This document shows, in pieces, positions 50,051-58,654 of a stretch of DNA of 64,000 nt. Each line of letters opens with the position of its first letter. Within the stretch, counting starts at the first letter, position 1. The stretch is from Candidatus Sulfopaludibacter sp. SbA3. Lineage in GTDB: Bacteria > Acidobacteriota > Terriglobia > Bryobacterales > Bryobacteraceae. The stretch spans positions 1 through 64,000 of the forward strand of contig CAMDED010000001.1 of assembly GCA_945893365.1 (NCBI GenBank), read 5' to 3'. Both the position numbers and the translations under genes were made by a program. Under the pieces are notes generated by a model. That model was given only the letters and a program-made list of their open reading frames with translations, did not search any database and was not told the DNA's origin.

Positions 50051-51295
50051 ATGTTCTATTACGAAACGATGTTCAACACTGCTCTGAATGGCATCATGGC
50101 AGCCGGGCTCATGAGCACGATCCTGACTGTGGCCTACGGCATCCTGTTGGCCTCGCTCCTGTTCAGCGCCTATGAAGCTTGGGCCAAAGGGGGCGATGTC
50201 AGGGCTTTGGGCGTAGCAGGCATCAAGTACTTGGCTCTGGGCGCTCTGTTTATGAACAACGGGGCGGTCTACGAGCGGGTGTTCAGGGACGTACTCGGGG
50301 CCTTCAATCAGATCTCGCACACCATGGCCGGCCTGGGACCGACCGATGTGTTTAACGCTTGGAGAAACGACCTGTTCGCCTACGGCGCTACGACCGGCAC
50401 GTTTCTGAATCTGGTGACCTCGGGGATGCCCGCGTTGCTGAGCGCCCTCCTGCTGCTGGTCGCGATGATTGTCTACCCCGTCGCGTACGCGCTGTTCGCC
50501 GTCTTCTATTCACTTTATGGCACGATCCTATTCGTCACCGGACCACTCGTGCTCGCACTGATGCCCAGTTTTGGGTTAGGTGCATTGGCGCGGCGGTACG
50601 CGGTGAACGTCATGATCTTTGCCTCGTGGGGTCTGATCTACGGAATCTTCTGCCGCTTGGCGATTGCGATCAATGTGAATAGCATGGCGGCTCTCACATC
50701 CGCCAACAGCTTCGCGGGTGCTCTTGCCGGCGCGTCGCAGGAAGTCCTCCTCGCTGTAGCAAGCGTCCTGTTCTCGGTCTGCATTCTCCTCATTCCGGTT
50801 CTCGCGAAGCGAATCGTCGAAGGTGATCTCGGAAGCTCGATGCTGACCGTTCTTGGAACGGCAACCGCATTGGCCCAGTCCGCAATGTCGTTCGTTGCCG
50901 GAGCTGGCGGCGGCAGCGGCAGTATGCAATCTGCGTCGGCTGGAGGTGGCGGTGGGGCTGCCGCAGGTTCCGGAGGCGGATTCGCCGCCGCTTCTTCTAA
51001 CCTCGCGCCGGCCGGTCCGTCGGCACCCAGCGGCGGGGCGGGAAGCGGTTCTCGTGCGCCGGGTGGACCGTCCGGCGGCGGGAGTGGCGGTCGCGGACCT
51101 GGAGACTACCGGCCTCCGAACATCCCACACGCTGCCGGCTGGCTTGGGGGAGCTGTCGCTGCCATGGCGGTGCAAGGCGGACAAAAGGCAGTAGCTGCTG
51201 GGCGGAAGATGCTCGCAGGGGACAGGCAGACCGCGGCTGCTCCGCCTGTATCGACCCGACCACAGGGGCCTGAGTCTGTCGACGAATGGATCTGA
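50051..51295 (+). CDS. VirB6/TrbL-like polytopic membrane protein
   Basis: A 414-residue protein with about six transmembrane helices in the first 270 residues (for example LLVAMIVYPVAYALFAVFYS and LLAVASVLFSVCILLIPVLA). A long Gly/Ala/Ser/Pro-rich tail (about 280-370) follows. VirB6/TrbL proteins form the inner-membrane part of the DNA translocation path and commonly have glycine-rich tails. It follows the VirB5-like pair closely. Confidence 0.8.
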   Translation: MFYYETMFNTALNGIMAAGLMSTILTVAYGILLASLLFSAYEAWAKGGDVRALGVAGIKYLALGALFMNNGAVYERVFRDVLGAFNQISHTMAGLGPTDVFNAWRNDLFAYGATTGTFLNLVTSGMPALLSALLLLVAMIVYPVAYALFAVFYSLYGTILFVTGPLVLALMPSFGLGALARRYAVNVMIFASWGLIYGIFCRLAIAINVNSMAALTSANSFAGALAGASQEVLLAVASVLFSVCILLIPVLAKRIVEGDLGSSMLTVLGTATALAQSAMSFVAGAGGGSGSMQSASAGGGGGAAAGSGGGFAAASSNLAPAGPSAPSGGAGSGSRAPGGPSGGGSGGRGPGDYRPPNIPHAAGWLGGAVAAMAVQGGQKAVAAGRKMLAGDRQTAAAPPVSTRPQGPESVDEWI

Positions 51296-51317
51296 AGGAT
51301 AGGGAAGGAGCGTAGAC

Positions 51318-52094
51318 GTGTTCGGAACCAAAACGAAGCAACGAAGCGATCTGCCCGAAAAGCAGCATCTCACCAAATACTACGAAATGGACGGGGCTCT
51401 GCGGGCGTACGCCAATCGCATGGCCCTGCTCGGCCTGACGTGCGGGGTGTTCGCCCTGGGCACATTGGCCCTCTTTGCCTATGTCAGGTTGCAGCCGCCG
51501 GTCGTGATTCGCGTCGACAATTCCGGCGAAGCCACCGTGGTTGGTGGCGACACGGTGAAGGTTGGAGCGAATGCGCTGATGGGCCTGATTAGGGTCTCGG
51601 CGAACGCGGCGGAGAATTCTCCTGGCGAGGTTGAAGGCCGTGCTATTGCGCGTAAGTTCCTCACGACCTATCTCACGTACACGCCGGCCAACGTCGAGCG
51701 CCAATACGCTGACGCTCTCAATATGATGACGCTCAACTTCCGGCAGTTGACGATGAACAAGTTCCGGGAAGACGACATCCTCGGCAAGGTCAAGACGGAT
51801 GCCATTACATCGAGCATCAAGATCCGGTCGATCGAACCCGCGACGGGCATGCCGTGGACCTTTCAGGTCTTTGCCGCGAAGGAGGTCCACCGCCTCAACC
51901 AGCAACACATCGAGTATACGGAAAAGATGGTGTGCCGGTATCAGGTTCGGTTGGTCTACATGGGCCGATCGACGATCAACCCGACGGGCCTCTATGTGGG
52001 CGAATTCTGGGAACAACAGATGGTTGGGGAAAAGGACATCGACCTGGACCAGAAGAGCGGTCTGCTCGATCGTGGTGACGAGGTATCGAAATGA
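51318..52094 (+). CDS. VirB8/TrbF-type protein
   Basis: A 258-residue bitopic protein. A short cytoplasmic N-terminus is followed by one transmembrane helix (ALLGLTCGVFALGTLALFAY) near 37-56 and a periplasmic NTF2-like domain, as in VirB8 (AIARKFLTTYLTYTPANVE; MVCRYQVRLVYMGRSTINPT). VirB8 is an assembly factor linking inner-membrane and periplasmic parts. Its stop overlaps the next ATG by 4 nt. Confidence 0.82.
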   Translation: MFGTKTKQRSDLPEKQHLTKYYEMDGALRAYANRMALLGLTCGVFALGTLALFAYVRLQPPVVIRVDNSGEATVVGGDTVKVGANALMGLIRVSANAAENSPGEVEGRAIARKFLTTYLTYTPANVERQYADALNMMTLNFRQLTMNKFREDDILGKVKTDAITSSIKIRSIEPATGMPWTFQVFAAKEVHRLNQQHIEYTEKMVCRYQVRLVYMGRSTINPTGLYVGEFWEQQMVGEKDIDLDQKSGLLDRGDEVSK

Positions 52095-52348
52095 CCGTCA
52101 CAACGGACGCGAACTGGGCACCGCTCGAAGCAAGGCTGAGTGGCGACGTCGAAGTCATCCGCGAGTTCATGTGGATGTTCGGCGATGCGAACACTGGCGT
52201 TGAGTACTACAAGCATTCGACTACGCGCCGCTATCTTCTGCTGCATCGCGACGGCCGATGTTTCCAGCAATCCCTGAACGGCCTGGTCGAAGTGGACTTC
52301 GGCACGGACCTGTGCAGGGTTCGCGAACACGCTGAGGAGGGGCAATAG
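52091..52348 (+). CDS. Small protein of unknown function (85 aa)
   Basis: A soluble 85-residue protein without signal or membrane segment. It overlaps the VirB8 stop by 4 nt and is followed immediately by another small gene, so it belongs to the transfer operon. A HRDGRCFQQSLNGLVEVDFG stretch is the main conserved-looking part. No known family was recognised. Confidence 0.6.
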   Translation: MTVTTDANWAPLEARLSGDVEVIREFMWMFGDANTGVEYYKHSTTRRYLLLHRDGRCFQQSLNGLVEVDFGTDLCRVREHAEEGQ

Positions 52349-52350
52349 AA

Positions 52351-52668
52351 ATGGCGACAACACTGGCCGTTCCTGTCGGGCCAAAGAAGGAGAAGGCCAA
52401 GCGTAGGAGCCGGAAGGGCAACCCCAACACGGCGGAGAATATCCGCTTCTTCGTGGGCAAGCCATGCCGCAATAAGGAGGCGCCACAGCTCGAACGGGAG
52501 GTAGCCAGCGAGGCGGAAGGATTGGTCGCGGCGTTCAAGACCGACGGCAGTCTGTTTCTGCTCAGCGAATACACAGTAATGCAGAGGATTGAAAGTGGTC
52601 GCGTAACGCTTGGAAAGGAACCAGCCGCGGCTGCGAGTCAACGGGTTTCTACCGTCAACGCAAGTTGA
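52351..52668 (+). CDS. Small basic protein of unknown function (105 aa)
   Basis: A 105-residue protein with a strongly basic N-terminus (KKEKAKRRSRKGNP, residues about 12-25) followed by a small mixed fold. The ribosome site GAGGAGGGG lies inside the preceding gene's end. The basic tail suggests nucleic-acid binding, but no family was identified. It ends the operon before the structured leader at 52795. Confidence 0.6.
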   Translation: MATTLAVPVGPKKEKAKRRSRKGNPNTAENIRFFVGKPCRNKEAPQLEREVASEAEGLVAAFKTDGSLFLLSEYTVMQRIESGRVTLGKEPAAAASQRVSTVNAS

Positions 52669-52794
52669 TGTAGAAGGCACCCACGCCTCACGTGGGACTT
52701 CGCTTGTCGGGCCTTCAATAAGCACGATGAGCAAACCCGGTTCAGGTAACACTGGCCGGGCAACACAACGGAATAGGGCGGTCTCTCAAAAGGA

Positions 52795-52897
52795 GGCCTG
52801 ACCCGAAACAGTAGTGTTTCGGCAACAGGCCAACTTGGGAAACCAAGCTCGTGGGGATTTCCTCACGAACGGTCTGTTGCTTCCACAACCAACCGTT
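52795..52897 (+). promoter_or_regulatory. Multi-hairpin leader upstream of the RNA-polymerase-like gene
   Basis: Helices seen directly: GGCCTG 52795-52800 with CAGGCC 52826-52831, enclosing CCGAAACA 52803-52810 with TGTTTCGG 52815-52822 (loop GTAG); CTTGG 52834-52838 with CCAAG 52843-52847 (loop GAAA); TCGTGGGG 52849-52856 with CCTCACGA 52861-52868 (one G-T); ACGGT 52869-52873 with ACCGT 52892-52896, enclosing GTTG/CAAC. The start codon at 52915 follows an AAGGAG site. GGCCTGACCCGAA and CCACAACCAACC recur upstream of the gene at 63200. It could be a cis-regulatory RNA, a small RNA, or a folded single-strand DNA signal. Confidence 0.6.
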
Positions 52898-52914
52898 CGA
52901 ACAAGGAGAAACCC

Positions 52915-55563
52915 ATGACACCCTCTACAACCGTTACGAAGACTTCCGGCCTGACGGTCATCAACCTGAAGGTCACGAAGGAAGGAAACATTGAACGCAA
53001 AATGACCGACGTCAGCCCACAAGCGCAGTTGAACAACACACTTCTCGAAGCCTTGTGCCCAGGGATTCGTGTCGCATCTGTGACTGTGACGCCGGAGCCT
53101 CTCGATCAAGTGGAACGCGCCAGGGTCGAAAGCGCCCTTTCGCGGTTCAACGTCGACGGCATCGACTACCGGCTGATTGGTGCTTCTGGATCGGCCAAAA
53201 GCGGAAAGTACTACGCGGTGGATGCTCGTTTTGAACGTCCTCTCGCCGCGCGCTTCTCCGATTGGCCGCAAGCTGCTGTGACGTACTTCGGAATTCTGGT
53301 CTCTCCTTGCCAGGTGAGAATGCAGGTTCCACAAGGCCGCGTTACCGTAGTGCCGGATCACGAATTGGGAACGAATGACTGTCGTGGATGGATCCGCAAG
53401 TCGCTGTTTGACAAGCTGGCTCTACCCGATGGCCGTTTCTACCAGTTCCGTCTCGCGTTCGCACAAACACAGGCGAAAGGCAGCTTCAAGGTTATGTGCG
53501 ACGATGTCGCCGATGCCTTGGATACCGACATCGTTCTGCCTGTCTCGTCCGTCAAACCCGAATACAAGGGTCCCAGCAAAATCGTTGCCTGGCTCACTGG
53601 CGAAGCACGTACGTTCGCCGGCGAGATGATTCTTGGCATTCGTGAATGTTCGCGGCTCCTGAACTTCGAGTCGAGCTACACGGTCATCCAGCACGCTCCG
53701 GAAGACTCGTTCGCTCACGAAATCAAGCCGCACGCCCTCGCCCAATCCTCCAAGCTCAAGGAACTCCTCGAAAGCCGCGACTTCACGGAATTGTTTCGAC
53801 TTCTCGGGATCTCAGAAACTCAGCGCCCGCTGATGGACGAGACTCCGGCCGAAGGCGACGACACTACTTCCGTGGAACGCTCCGTTCTCGAAGGAATTCT
53901 GAAAGCCGATCCGACGGGTTTCCTGATTCAGCATCCGTGGGTCAACAATCAGTTGCAGCGGGTTCTGGCACGATGGGCGTTCAAAGTCTGCACGGCGGGT
54001 GGTTTCGAAATGCCGGCGTTCGCGTTGGCAGACGATGGCTACCTGTTTCTGCACGGCGGGAAAGTGTACTCCGGGTCCGACTGGATGCCGCAGGATCGCT
54101 CGATCAATTCCCTGGTCACAAACCGTGGGTTGGTTGTCCGCTATCCGGTGCGCATGAAGGAGGACTTGCTTCCGTACACCAAGATCCCCACTTCAGAACT
54201 GCGGCAACTGCTCGCGCAAAAACTTGATCGCCAGGGATGTTTCGAAAAAGACACCCTGGCCGAAGTGATCGCGACGACGCAGTTGGAACTCGAGGGCACC
54301 TTCACGTTGCACTCGAAAACCGCGGCCAAGAATGGAGGAGACTACGACTTCGACTTTGTCTGCGTAGTGGAAGGAGACCGCTTCCCGAGGTTTGTGGAGC
54401 ATCGCTTCAACTACAAAGGCAACGGCTTTGTCGAGAAAACCAAGGCAAAGAAGGCTCGCTCACCGTGGTGGAACCTTCCGCAGGTGGCCGTTGGCGCCAT
54501 GGGAAATCAGATCGGCTCAATCACCGACCTGATGACTCAATGCACAGCGGCTGGCCGGGAAGATCTTCAGCGCGAACTGGTCGAGCAACTGCAAAACGCC
54601 CTGGATCAACTGAAACATGGCGTAACACCCGACCAGGAAAAGATCCGCTCCATCCGGGATGCGATCAAGCTGACTCCGGCGGCGCAGTGGCTTCGAGCGA
54701 AGAAGGTTCGATCCGTCAAGGATCTGCCGGAACACTTCGAATGTCCGCCCAGCGACCGCATTGGAGCCATGTACAACCTGGTCCGCAAGGAACTCACCGA
54801 CTTCTTCACGAACCGGATGCCAGTAGGACAGTTCCGCGGCCTTGTCCAGGGGTATGAGTTCACCCAGGGCATGGTCGATGACTGCCGAAAGCTGAACAAA
54901 GCTTGGGCCATCACGATCCAGGCTGGTATCGCGCGGAAGCAGGTGCTGTTAGGGACGGTTCAGCAAGCGGAAGCTGCGTTCGAGTCGGGCAAAGACGACA
55001 AAGAACAGAAGTCGAAGCTGCTGCATACTCTCTGTCAGGCTCGGGCGGTTTTAGGGGCGTACGACCAGCAGTGGCAAGAAGAAATTCGATCCCTGATCTG
55101 GCTCGTCCGCACTTGGGCCGGGCACAAGCAAGAGAATCGCATGGGATGGCTGCAGGCGCTCCACACGGTGGTCTGCGGCACGAAGAGCGACCAGGCATCT
55201 GGATCTCTTCCCTTCTACGCGTTTCCCAACGAGTTGTTGAAAGCGATTGTCGAGCGAACCGGCGGCCGTCCAGTGCAACTGGCGGTACCGAAGGTGAGCG
55301 AAGGCATGGTCGAAATCGACGATGAGGGGCGTTGTTTCCTCGTCGAGCATGTCGATGGTGGAGACGGTCAGATGTATACCAAGGCAACCTTCCTGATGGC
55401 GGTGACGCGGGACGGTCAGGTTGTCTTTGACGGGGGTCGCGTTCAGTGGATTCATCCGTTCCCTTACAGTGCGGGCGCGGGTGAAATTCGCAACGGGAAG
55501 CTCGAAGTTCCCGGATCGCGCCAAATACCGTGGGTAGCGTCGCCGGCAAAGCCCAATCGATAA
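52915..55563 (+). CDS. Putative two-barrel (QDE-1/YonO, RdRP-like) RNA polymerase
   Basis: An 882-residue cytoplasmic protein. Blocks in the order found in cellular RNA-dependent RNA polymerases and YonO-like phage enzymes are visible: TNDCRGWIRK (153-162, like DGxGxIS), QAKGSFKV (186-193, like YKGxxxV with a conserved Lys188), VVRYPVR (407-413), and GGDYDFDFV (474-482). The last gives the metal-binding Asp476, 478 and 480 of a D-x-D-x-D motif, usually DxDGD. Then come NQIGSI (531-536) and NALDQLKHGV (561-570), like the helical block after the active site. Length is close to YonO. It may transcribe element DNA or prime transferred strands. This is remote similarity judged by eye; a different fold remains possible. 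Confidence 0.6.
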   Translation: MTPSTTVTKTSGLTVINLKVTKEGNIERKMTDVSPQAQLNNTLLEALCPGIRVASVTVTPEPLDQVERARVESALSRFNVDGIDYRLIGASGSAKSGKYYAVDARFERPLAARFSDWPQAAVTYFGILVSPCQVRMQVPQGRVTVVPDHELGTNDCRGWIRKSLFDKLALPDGRFYQFRLAFAQTQAKGSFKVMCDDVADALDTDIVLPVSSVKPEYKGPSKIVAWLTGEARTFAGEMILGIRECSRLLNFESSYTVIQHAPEDSFAHEIKPHALAQSSKLKELLESRDFTELFRLLGISETQRPLMDETPAEGDDTTSVERSVLEGILKADPTGFLIQHPWVNNQLQRVLARWAFKVCTAGGFEMPAFALADDGYLFLHGGKVYSGSDWMPQDRSINSLVTNRGLVVRYPVRMKEDLLPYTKIPTSELRQLLAQKLDRQGCFEKDTLAEVIATTQLELEGTFTLHSKTAAKNGGDYDFDFVCVVEGDRFPRFVEHRFNYKGNGFVEKTKAKKARSPWWNLPQVAVGAMGNQIGSITDLMTQCTAAGREDLQRELVEQLQNALDQLKHGVTPDQEKIRSIRDAIKLTPAAQWLRAKKVRSVKDLPEHFECPPSDRIGAMYNLVRKELTDFFTNRMPVGQFRGLVQGYEFTQGMVDDCRKLNKAWAITIQAGIARKQVLLGTVQQAEAAFESGKDDKEQKSKLLHTLCQARAVLGAYDQQWQEEIRSLIWLVRTWAGHKQENRMGWLQALHTVVCGTKSDQASGSLPFYAFPNELLKAIVERTGGRPVQLAVPKVSEGMVEIDDEGRCFLVEHVDGGDGQMYTKATFLMAVTRDGQVVFDGGRVQWIHPFPYSAGAGEIRNGKLEVPGSRQIPWVASPAKPNR

Positions 55564-55575
55564 CCAACCCCGGCT

Positions 55576-55603
55576 GGTGTCACGCAGGAATCCGCGTGAC
55601 ACC
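55576..55603. terminator. Perfect hairpin after the polymerase-like gene
   Basis: GGTGTCACGC at 55576-55585 pairs perfectly with GCGTGACACC at 55594-55603 across an 8-base loop, starting 12 nt after the preceding stop. No T-run follows, so it is not a classic intrinsic terminator; it may stabilise the mRNA end or bind a protein. Confidence 0.45.
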
Positions 55604-55730
55604 GGACGGGCAGAAGTGTGGGTGAAATGCGATTGCTCGCATCGAATCTGTCGGTCTTGGCCCAGGGATCACTACTCTACGGAGTTGTGGTTCCTGGCCA
55701 TGGCCAAACCAACCAGGAGGTACCAACCAT

Positions 55731-56630
55731 ATGAAATCGTTCCTGACGATCTCAGTCGCCGCGGCGACAATGACGCTGGGCTTGATGGCACAAAAGCTGG
55801 AGACCCAGAAACCAGACCCAACAAAAGTTCTTCGTGTCGAAACCGCGAAGGACCATCTGACGGTCATCGAACTATCCGACGCGGTAACGATGGTGGCGGT
55901 CGGGAATCGCAGCGCTTTTACGGTCGAGCGCCGAGAGAACAAGGTATTTGTTACGCCCACAGACGAAGGCGCGAGGACCAATCTCTTCATTTGGACCACC
56001 GGCGGCCGTTATGCCTACGAACTGGTTCCAGCCGCGGACATCGATCAAATGCACTTCGCCATCGATCAGGTCGCCACCGCAGTGACTTTTTCGATCCCCG
56101 CGCCACCCACGGCCGAGGTCGTCCCGCGATTGCCAGTTGAGATGTTGACGGAAGCGATGCCGGTTTCCGTGATGGGCGAGCGGGAAACGAGCGGACGCGT
56201 GGTGGTGACCCTGCGCGACCTCTATCGCAAGAATCACCGGCTCTACCTGCGATATGCGGTGGTCAACCATTCGGGCGCCGGGTACCTACCCATTCGCCCG
56301 GTTGCCTGGTTTCTGGAAGGCGTCCGCGCGCAGCAGTCTCTCATTCCGGCTGGAGAACGTCAGCTCGGTGAAAAGCTCGCGCGAAGTGTTAGAGCCGATG
56401 CCGCAACCGCGGTGGGAGTTGTGGATGCCGACCAAACTGCGATGGTCCTTGCGGGTGGTCAGGGCTGGGGCTGGCTTGTGCTGGAAGAAACTAGACCCAG
56501 TTCGCCGGACACCGTAGCCGTGCTGCGATTGCAGTTTGCGGCTGACGCGAAAGGTGAGGTGGACGCGCTCCTGGTTCTCCAGCCCACAGCCGCACCGGAG
56601 GTGGCCCGTGCCCGGCCCGCCATTGAATGA
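55731..56630 (+). CDS. VirB9/TrbG-like secretion channel protein (copy 2)
   Basis: A 299-residue exported protein with a signal peptide (TISVAAATMTLGLMAQ). It has an N-terminal VirB9-type beta domain (VETAKDHLTVIELSDAVTMV; RTNLFIWTTGGRYAYEL) and a second beta domain. Architecture matches the copy at 35422. A 12-bp palindrome TGGCCATGGCCA (55695-55706) and AACCAACC sit just before its AGGAGG ribosome site. It overlaps the next gene's start. Having two VirB9-like proteins suggests a mixed ring or alternative channels. Confidence 0.65.
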   Translation: MKSFLTISVAAATMTLGLMAQKLETQKPDPTKVLRVETAKDHLTVIELSDAVTMVAVGNRSAFTVERRENKVFVTPTDEGARTNLFIWTTGGRYAYELVPAADIDQMHFAIDQVATAVTFSIPAPPTAEVVPRLPVEMLTEAMPVSVMGERETSGRVVVTLRDLYRKNHRLYLRYAVVNHSGAGYLPIRPVAWFLEGVRAQQSLIPAGERQLGEKLARSVRADAATAVGVVDADQTAMVLAGGQGWGWLVLEETRPSSPDTVAVLRLQFAADAKGEVDALLVLQPTAAPEVARARPAIE

Positions 56631-56847
56631 GCCGGGAGTGTTCACCGTAAAGGAAGTCCACGCGGAATTCGAGAAGCTGCTCCGGGACCGTCGCCACATG
56701 GGACTACGGAATCTCATGGGAGACACACTCCTCGACCCGCGAAATCCGTTCCAAAAGAAACGACGGAAGCCCAAGCGGTGGGTGGTCGCAGTGTGTGGCA
56801 TCGCGTTGCTCGGACTTCTGATCTTCAGCTACTTCCATCTGAGATAG
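56608..56847 (+). CDS. Small single-pass membrane protein (79 aa)
   Basis: From GTG 56608, chosen because GGAGG lies at the right distance inside the preceding gene. It has a soluble, charged N-terminal part of about 50 residues with a KKRRKPKR basic patch, then one transmembrane helix (VVAVCGIALLGLLIFSYF) at the C-terminus. The tail-anchored layout is unlike a VirB7 lipoprotein. It directly precedes the coupling protein and may link it to the channel. No known family was recognised. Confidence 0.6.
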   Translation: MPGPPLNEPGVFTVKEVHAEFEKLLRDRRHMGLRNLMGDTLLDPRNPFQKKRRKPKRWVVAVCGIALLGLLIFSYFHLR

Positions 56848-56859
56848 AGAGTCTCCTCC

Positions 56860-58644
56860 ATGCAAGAGAACCCGAACATCAAGTACCGCCCGTCTCTCAT
56901 CGAAGAAAACCCCGCGCTTCTGATCTGGCTCCTGTTGCTGGTGGCGTACCTGCTCGTTGCCGCAGTCGCCAAGTACGCCTGGTTCATCCGGGACGAGCAG
57001 ATTGCCGAAGCGACTCTTTGGCTCTTGCTGATTGTTGCGGCGGCGTTCATCGCCGTTCAGCAGTTCCTTCGAGCGGGCCCGATCAGAGAACAAGCCTGGC
57101 CGAAGCAACTACCGACCGTCCCGCCACGCGGGGAGCGGGAACTGGTGGAGAAGGCGTGGAACGAAGAGAGCGCGGTCGTTCTCGGATACGACGTTCATGG
57201 TCAACCCTGGAAGTGGAATGACGAAACCCGGGTCATGCAGGCGTTGGTGTTGGGCCAGACCGGCAGCGGCAAAACCACGCTTCTTCGGAACATCATCACC
57301 CAGGACTTGATGCGCCGCGTCGGGCCTCCCGGCGAACGGAAGAAGATCCCGATGGTGATCTTCGATGGGAAAGGAGACCTTGAGTTCTTCCACTCGCTCC
57401 TACCTTACATACACCGCGCCGGCCGCATGGCCGACCTGCGCCTCCTGAATCCCTCCCGGCCCGACCTGTCGGTCCAGTACAACCCGTTTGCGTCCGAAGA
57501 TGACAACTACATGGCGCAGGTGTCCATGGTATTTGGGTCGTTCAATCTCCAAAACGAGTTCTTCGCAAAGCATCAACTGAACTACCTCGCTGACATCGTG
57601 CGCATTCTCCACTACACCTGCAAGCGGTTCAACTTCTACGACGTGATGGTCATGGCGTTTGATCAGGCAGTGATCGAGGACCAGGTGGCCATCGCGCGAC
57701 TGTGCATGGCGCGAGATCCGGAAATCTCCACGCAGCGCCGGTTGAACTTCGAAATGTCGGCCCATAGCCTATTCCAGTCCTTCGGCGACCGCGAGCGCCT
57801 GCAAAAGATCCAGGGCTTGCTCAACGAGTGCATGACGTTCCTCGACGACGAGCTGAGCGTGATCACCGGCCCTTATGACAACCTGCTGTCCATCAATGAA
57901 GTCATCGACAACGAACTGATCCTCTTTGTGAGTCTCAACATCAACAAGAACGCGGCCCCTGTGAAAGCCCTTGGGAAAATGATGCTTCAGAATCTGCAAC
58001 TGGTTGCGGGCAAGCGATACGAGACGGAGACCGAGCGGAAGCGGCGGAACAAACCCCTCTTCTCCGTCGTCATGGATGAATTCGCTCCTTTTGGCTACAG
58101 CAACTTTGCGCAGATCCTGAACACGGCGCGCGGCACGAATACGGCGTTCCTGTTCTCCCTGCAATCCCTTCCGCAATTGTTAGAGGTCGGGAAAGGGTTC
58201 CAGCAGGACGTATCGTCGGCGCCGGGCACCACGATGCTGATGCAGACCCGCGACGAAGAGACCGCCAAGTACTTCAAGCAGGCATCTTCCCAGGTCCCGG
58301 TTCAGAAGCGGACGCAGCAGTTGTGGCGCAACGATTTCCTGGGCTTCGAACGATACGACAAGGCGTTGGGCGCGTCCGAGCGCGAGCAACTCGAATTCCG
58401 GGCCCTCGATCATCACATCAAGAACCTTGGCAAGGGCAAGATGGAGATCCTGATGACGGACCCCATCCAGGGAACATTACATGGCCGTCTGCATGTTCGG
58501 CCGCCCAGCGATGTCCGCGTACCGCTCTTTGAGCCCACGGTATTGCCGAAGCTGGAGTCGTCCCGTGAGGATTCGGAAGGCGCCAACCTACGATTCAAGG
58601 ATCAGAAGCTGGCGGCGATGGTGGCGTTTCCGCGGCGCCGGTAG
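56860..58644 (+). CDS. Type IV coupling protein (VirD4/TraD-like)
   Basis: A 594-residue ATPase. Two N-terminal transmembrane helices (about 20-45 and 50-70) are followed by a RecA-like motor with Walker A GQTGSGKT (Lys138) and Walker B VVMDEFAPFG (Asp406-Glu407). The linking regions (KIPMVIFDGKGDLEFF) match TraD/TraG-type proteins. It should recruit the DNA-relaxase complex to the secretion channel. Both motifs are intact, supporting a working conjugation system. Confidence 0.92.
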   Translation: MQENPNIKYRPSLIEENPALLIWLLLLVAYLLVAAVAKYAWFIRDEQIAEATLWLLLIVAAAFIAVQQFLRAGPIREQAWPKQLPTVPPRGERELVEKAWNEESAVVLGYDVHGQPWKWNDETRVMQALVLGQTGSGKTTLLRNIITQDLMRRVGPPGERKKIPMVIFDGKGDLEFFHSLLPYIHRAGRMADLRLLNPSRPDLSVQYNPFASEDDNYMAQVSMVFGSFNLQNEFFAKHQLNYLADIVRILHYTCKRFNFYDVMVMAFDQAVIEDQVAIARLCMARDPEISTQRRLNFEMSAHSLFQSFGDRERLQKIQGLLNECMTFLDDELSVITGPYDNLLSINEVIDNELILFVSLNINKNAAPVKALGKMMLQNLQLVAGKRYETETERKRRNKPLFSVVMDEFAPFGYSNFAQILNTARGTNTAFLFSLQSLPQLLEVGKGFQQDVSSAPGTTMLMQTRDEETAKYFKQASSQVPVQKRTQQLWRNDFLGFERYDKALGASEREQLEFRALDHHIKNLGKGKMEILMTDPIQGTLHGRLHVRPPSDVRVPLFEPTVLPKLESSREDSEGANLRFKDQKLAAMVAFPRRR

Positions 58645-58654
58645 GAGGCAGAAG

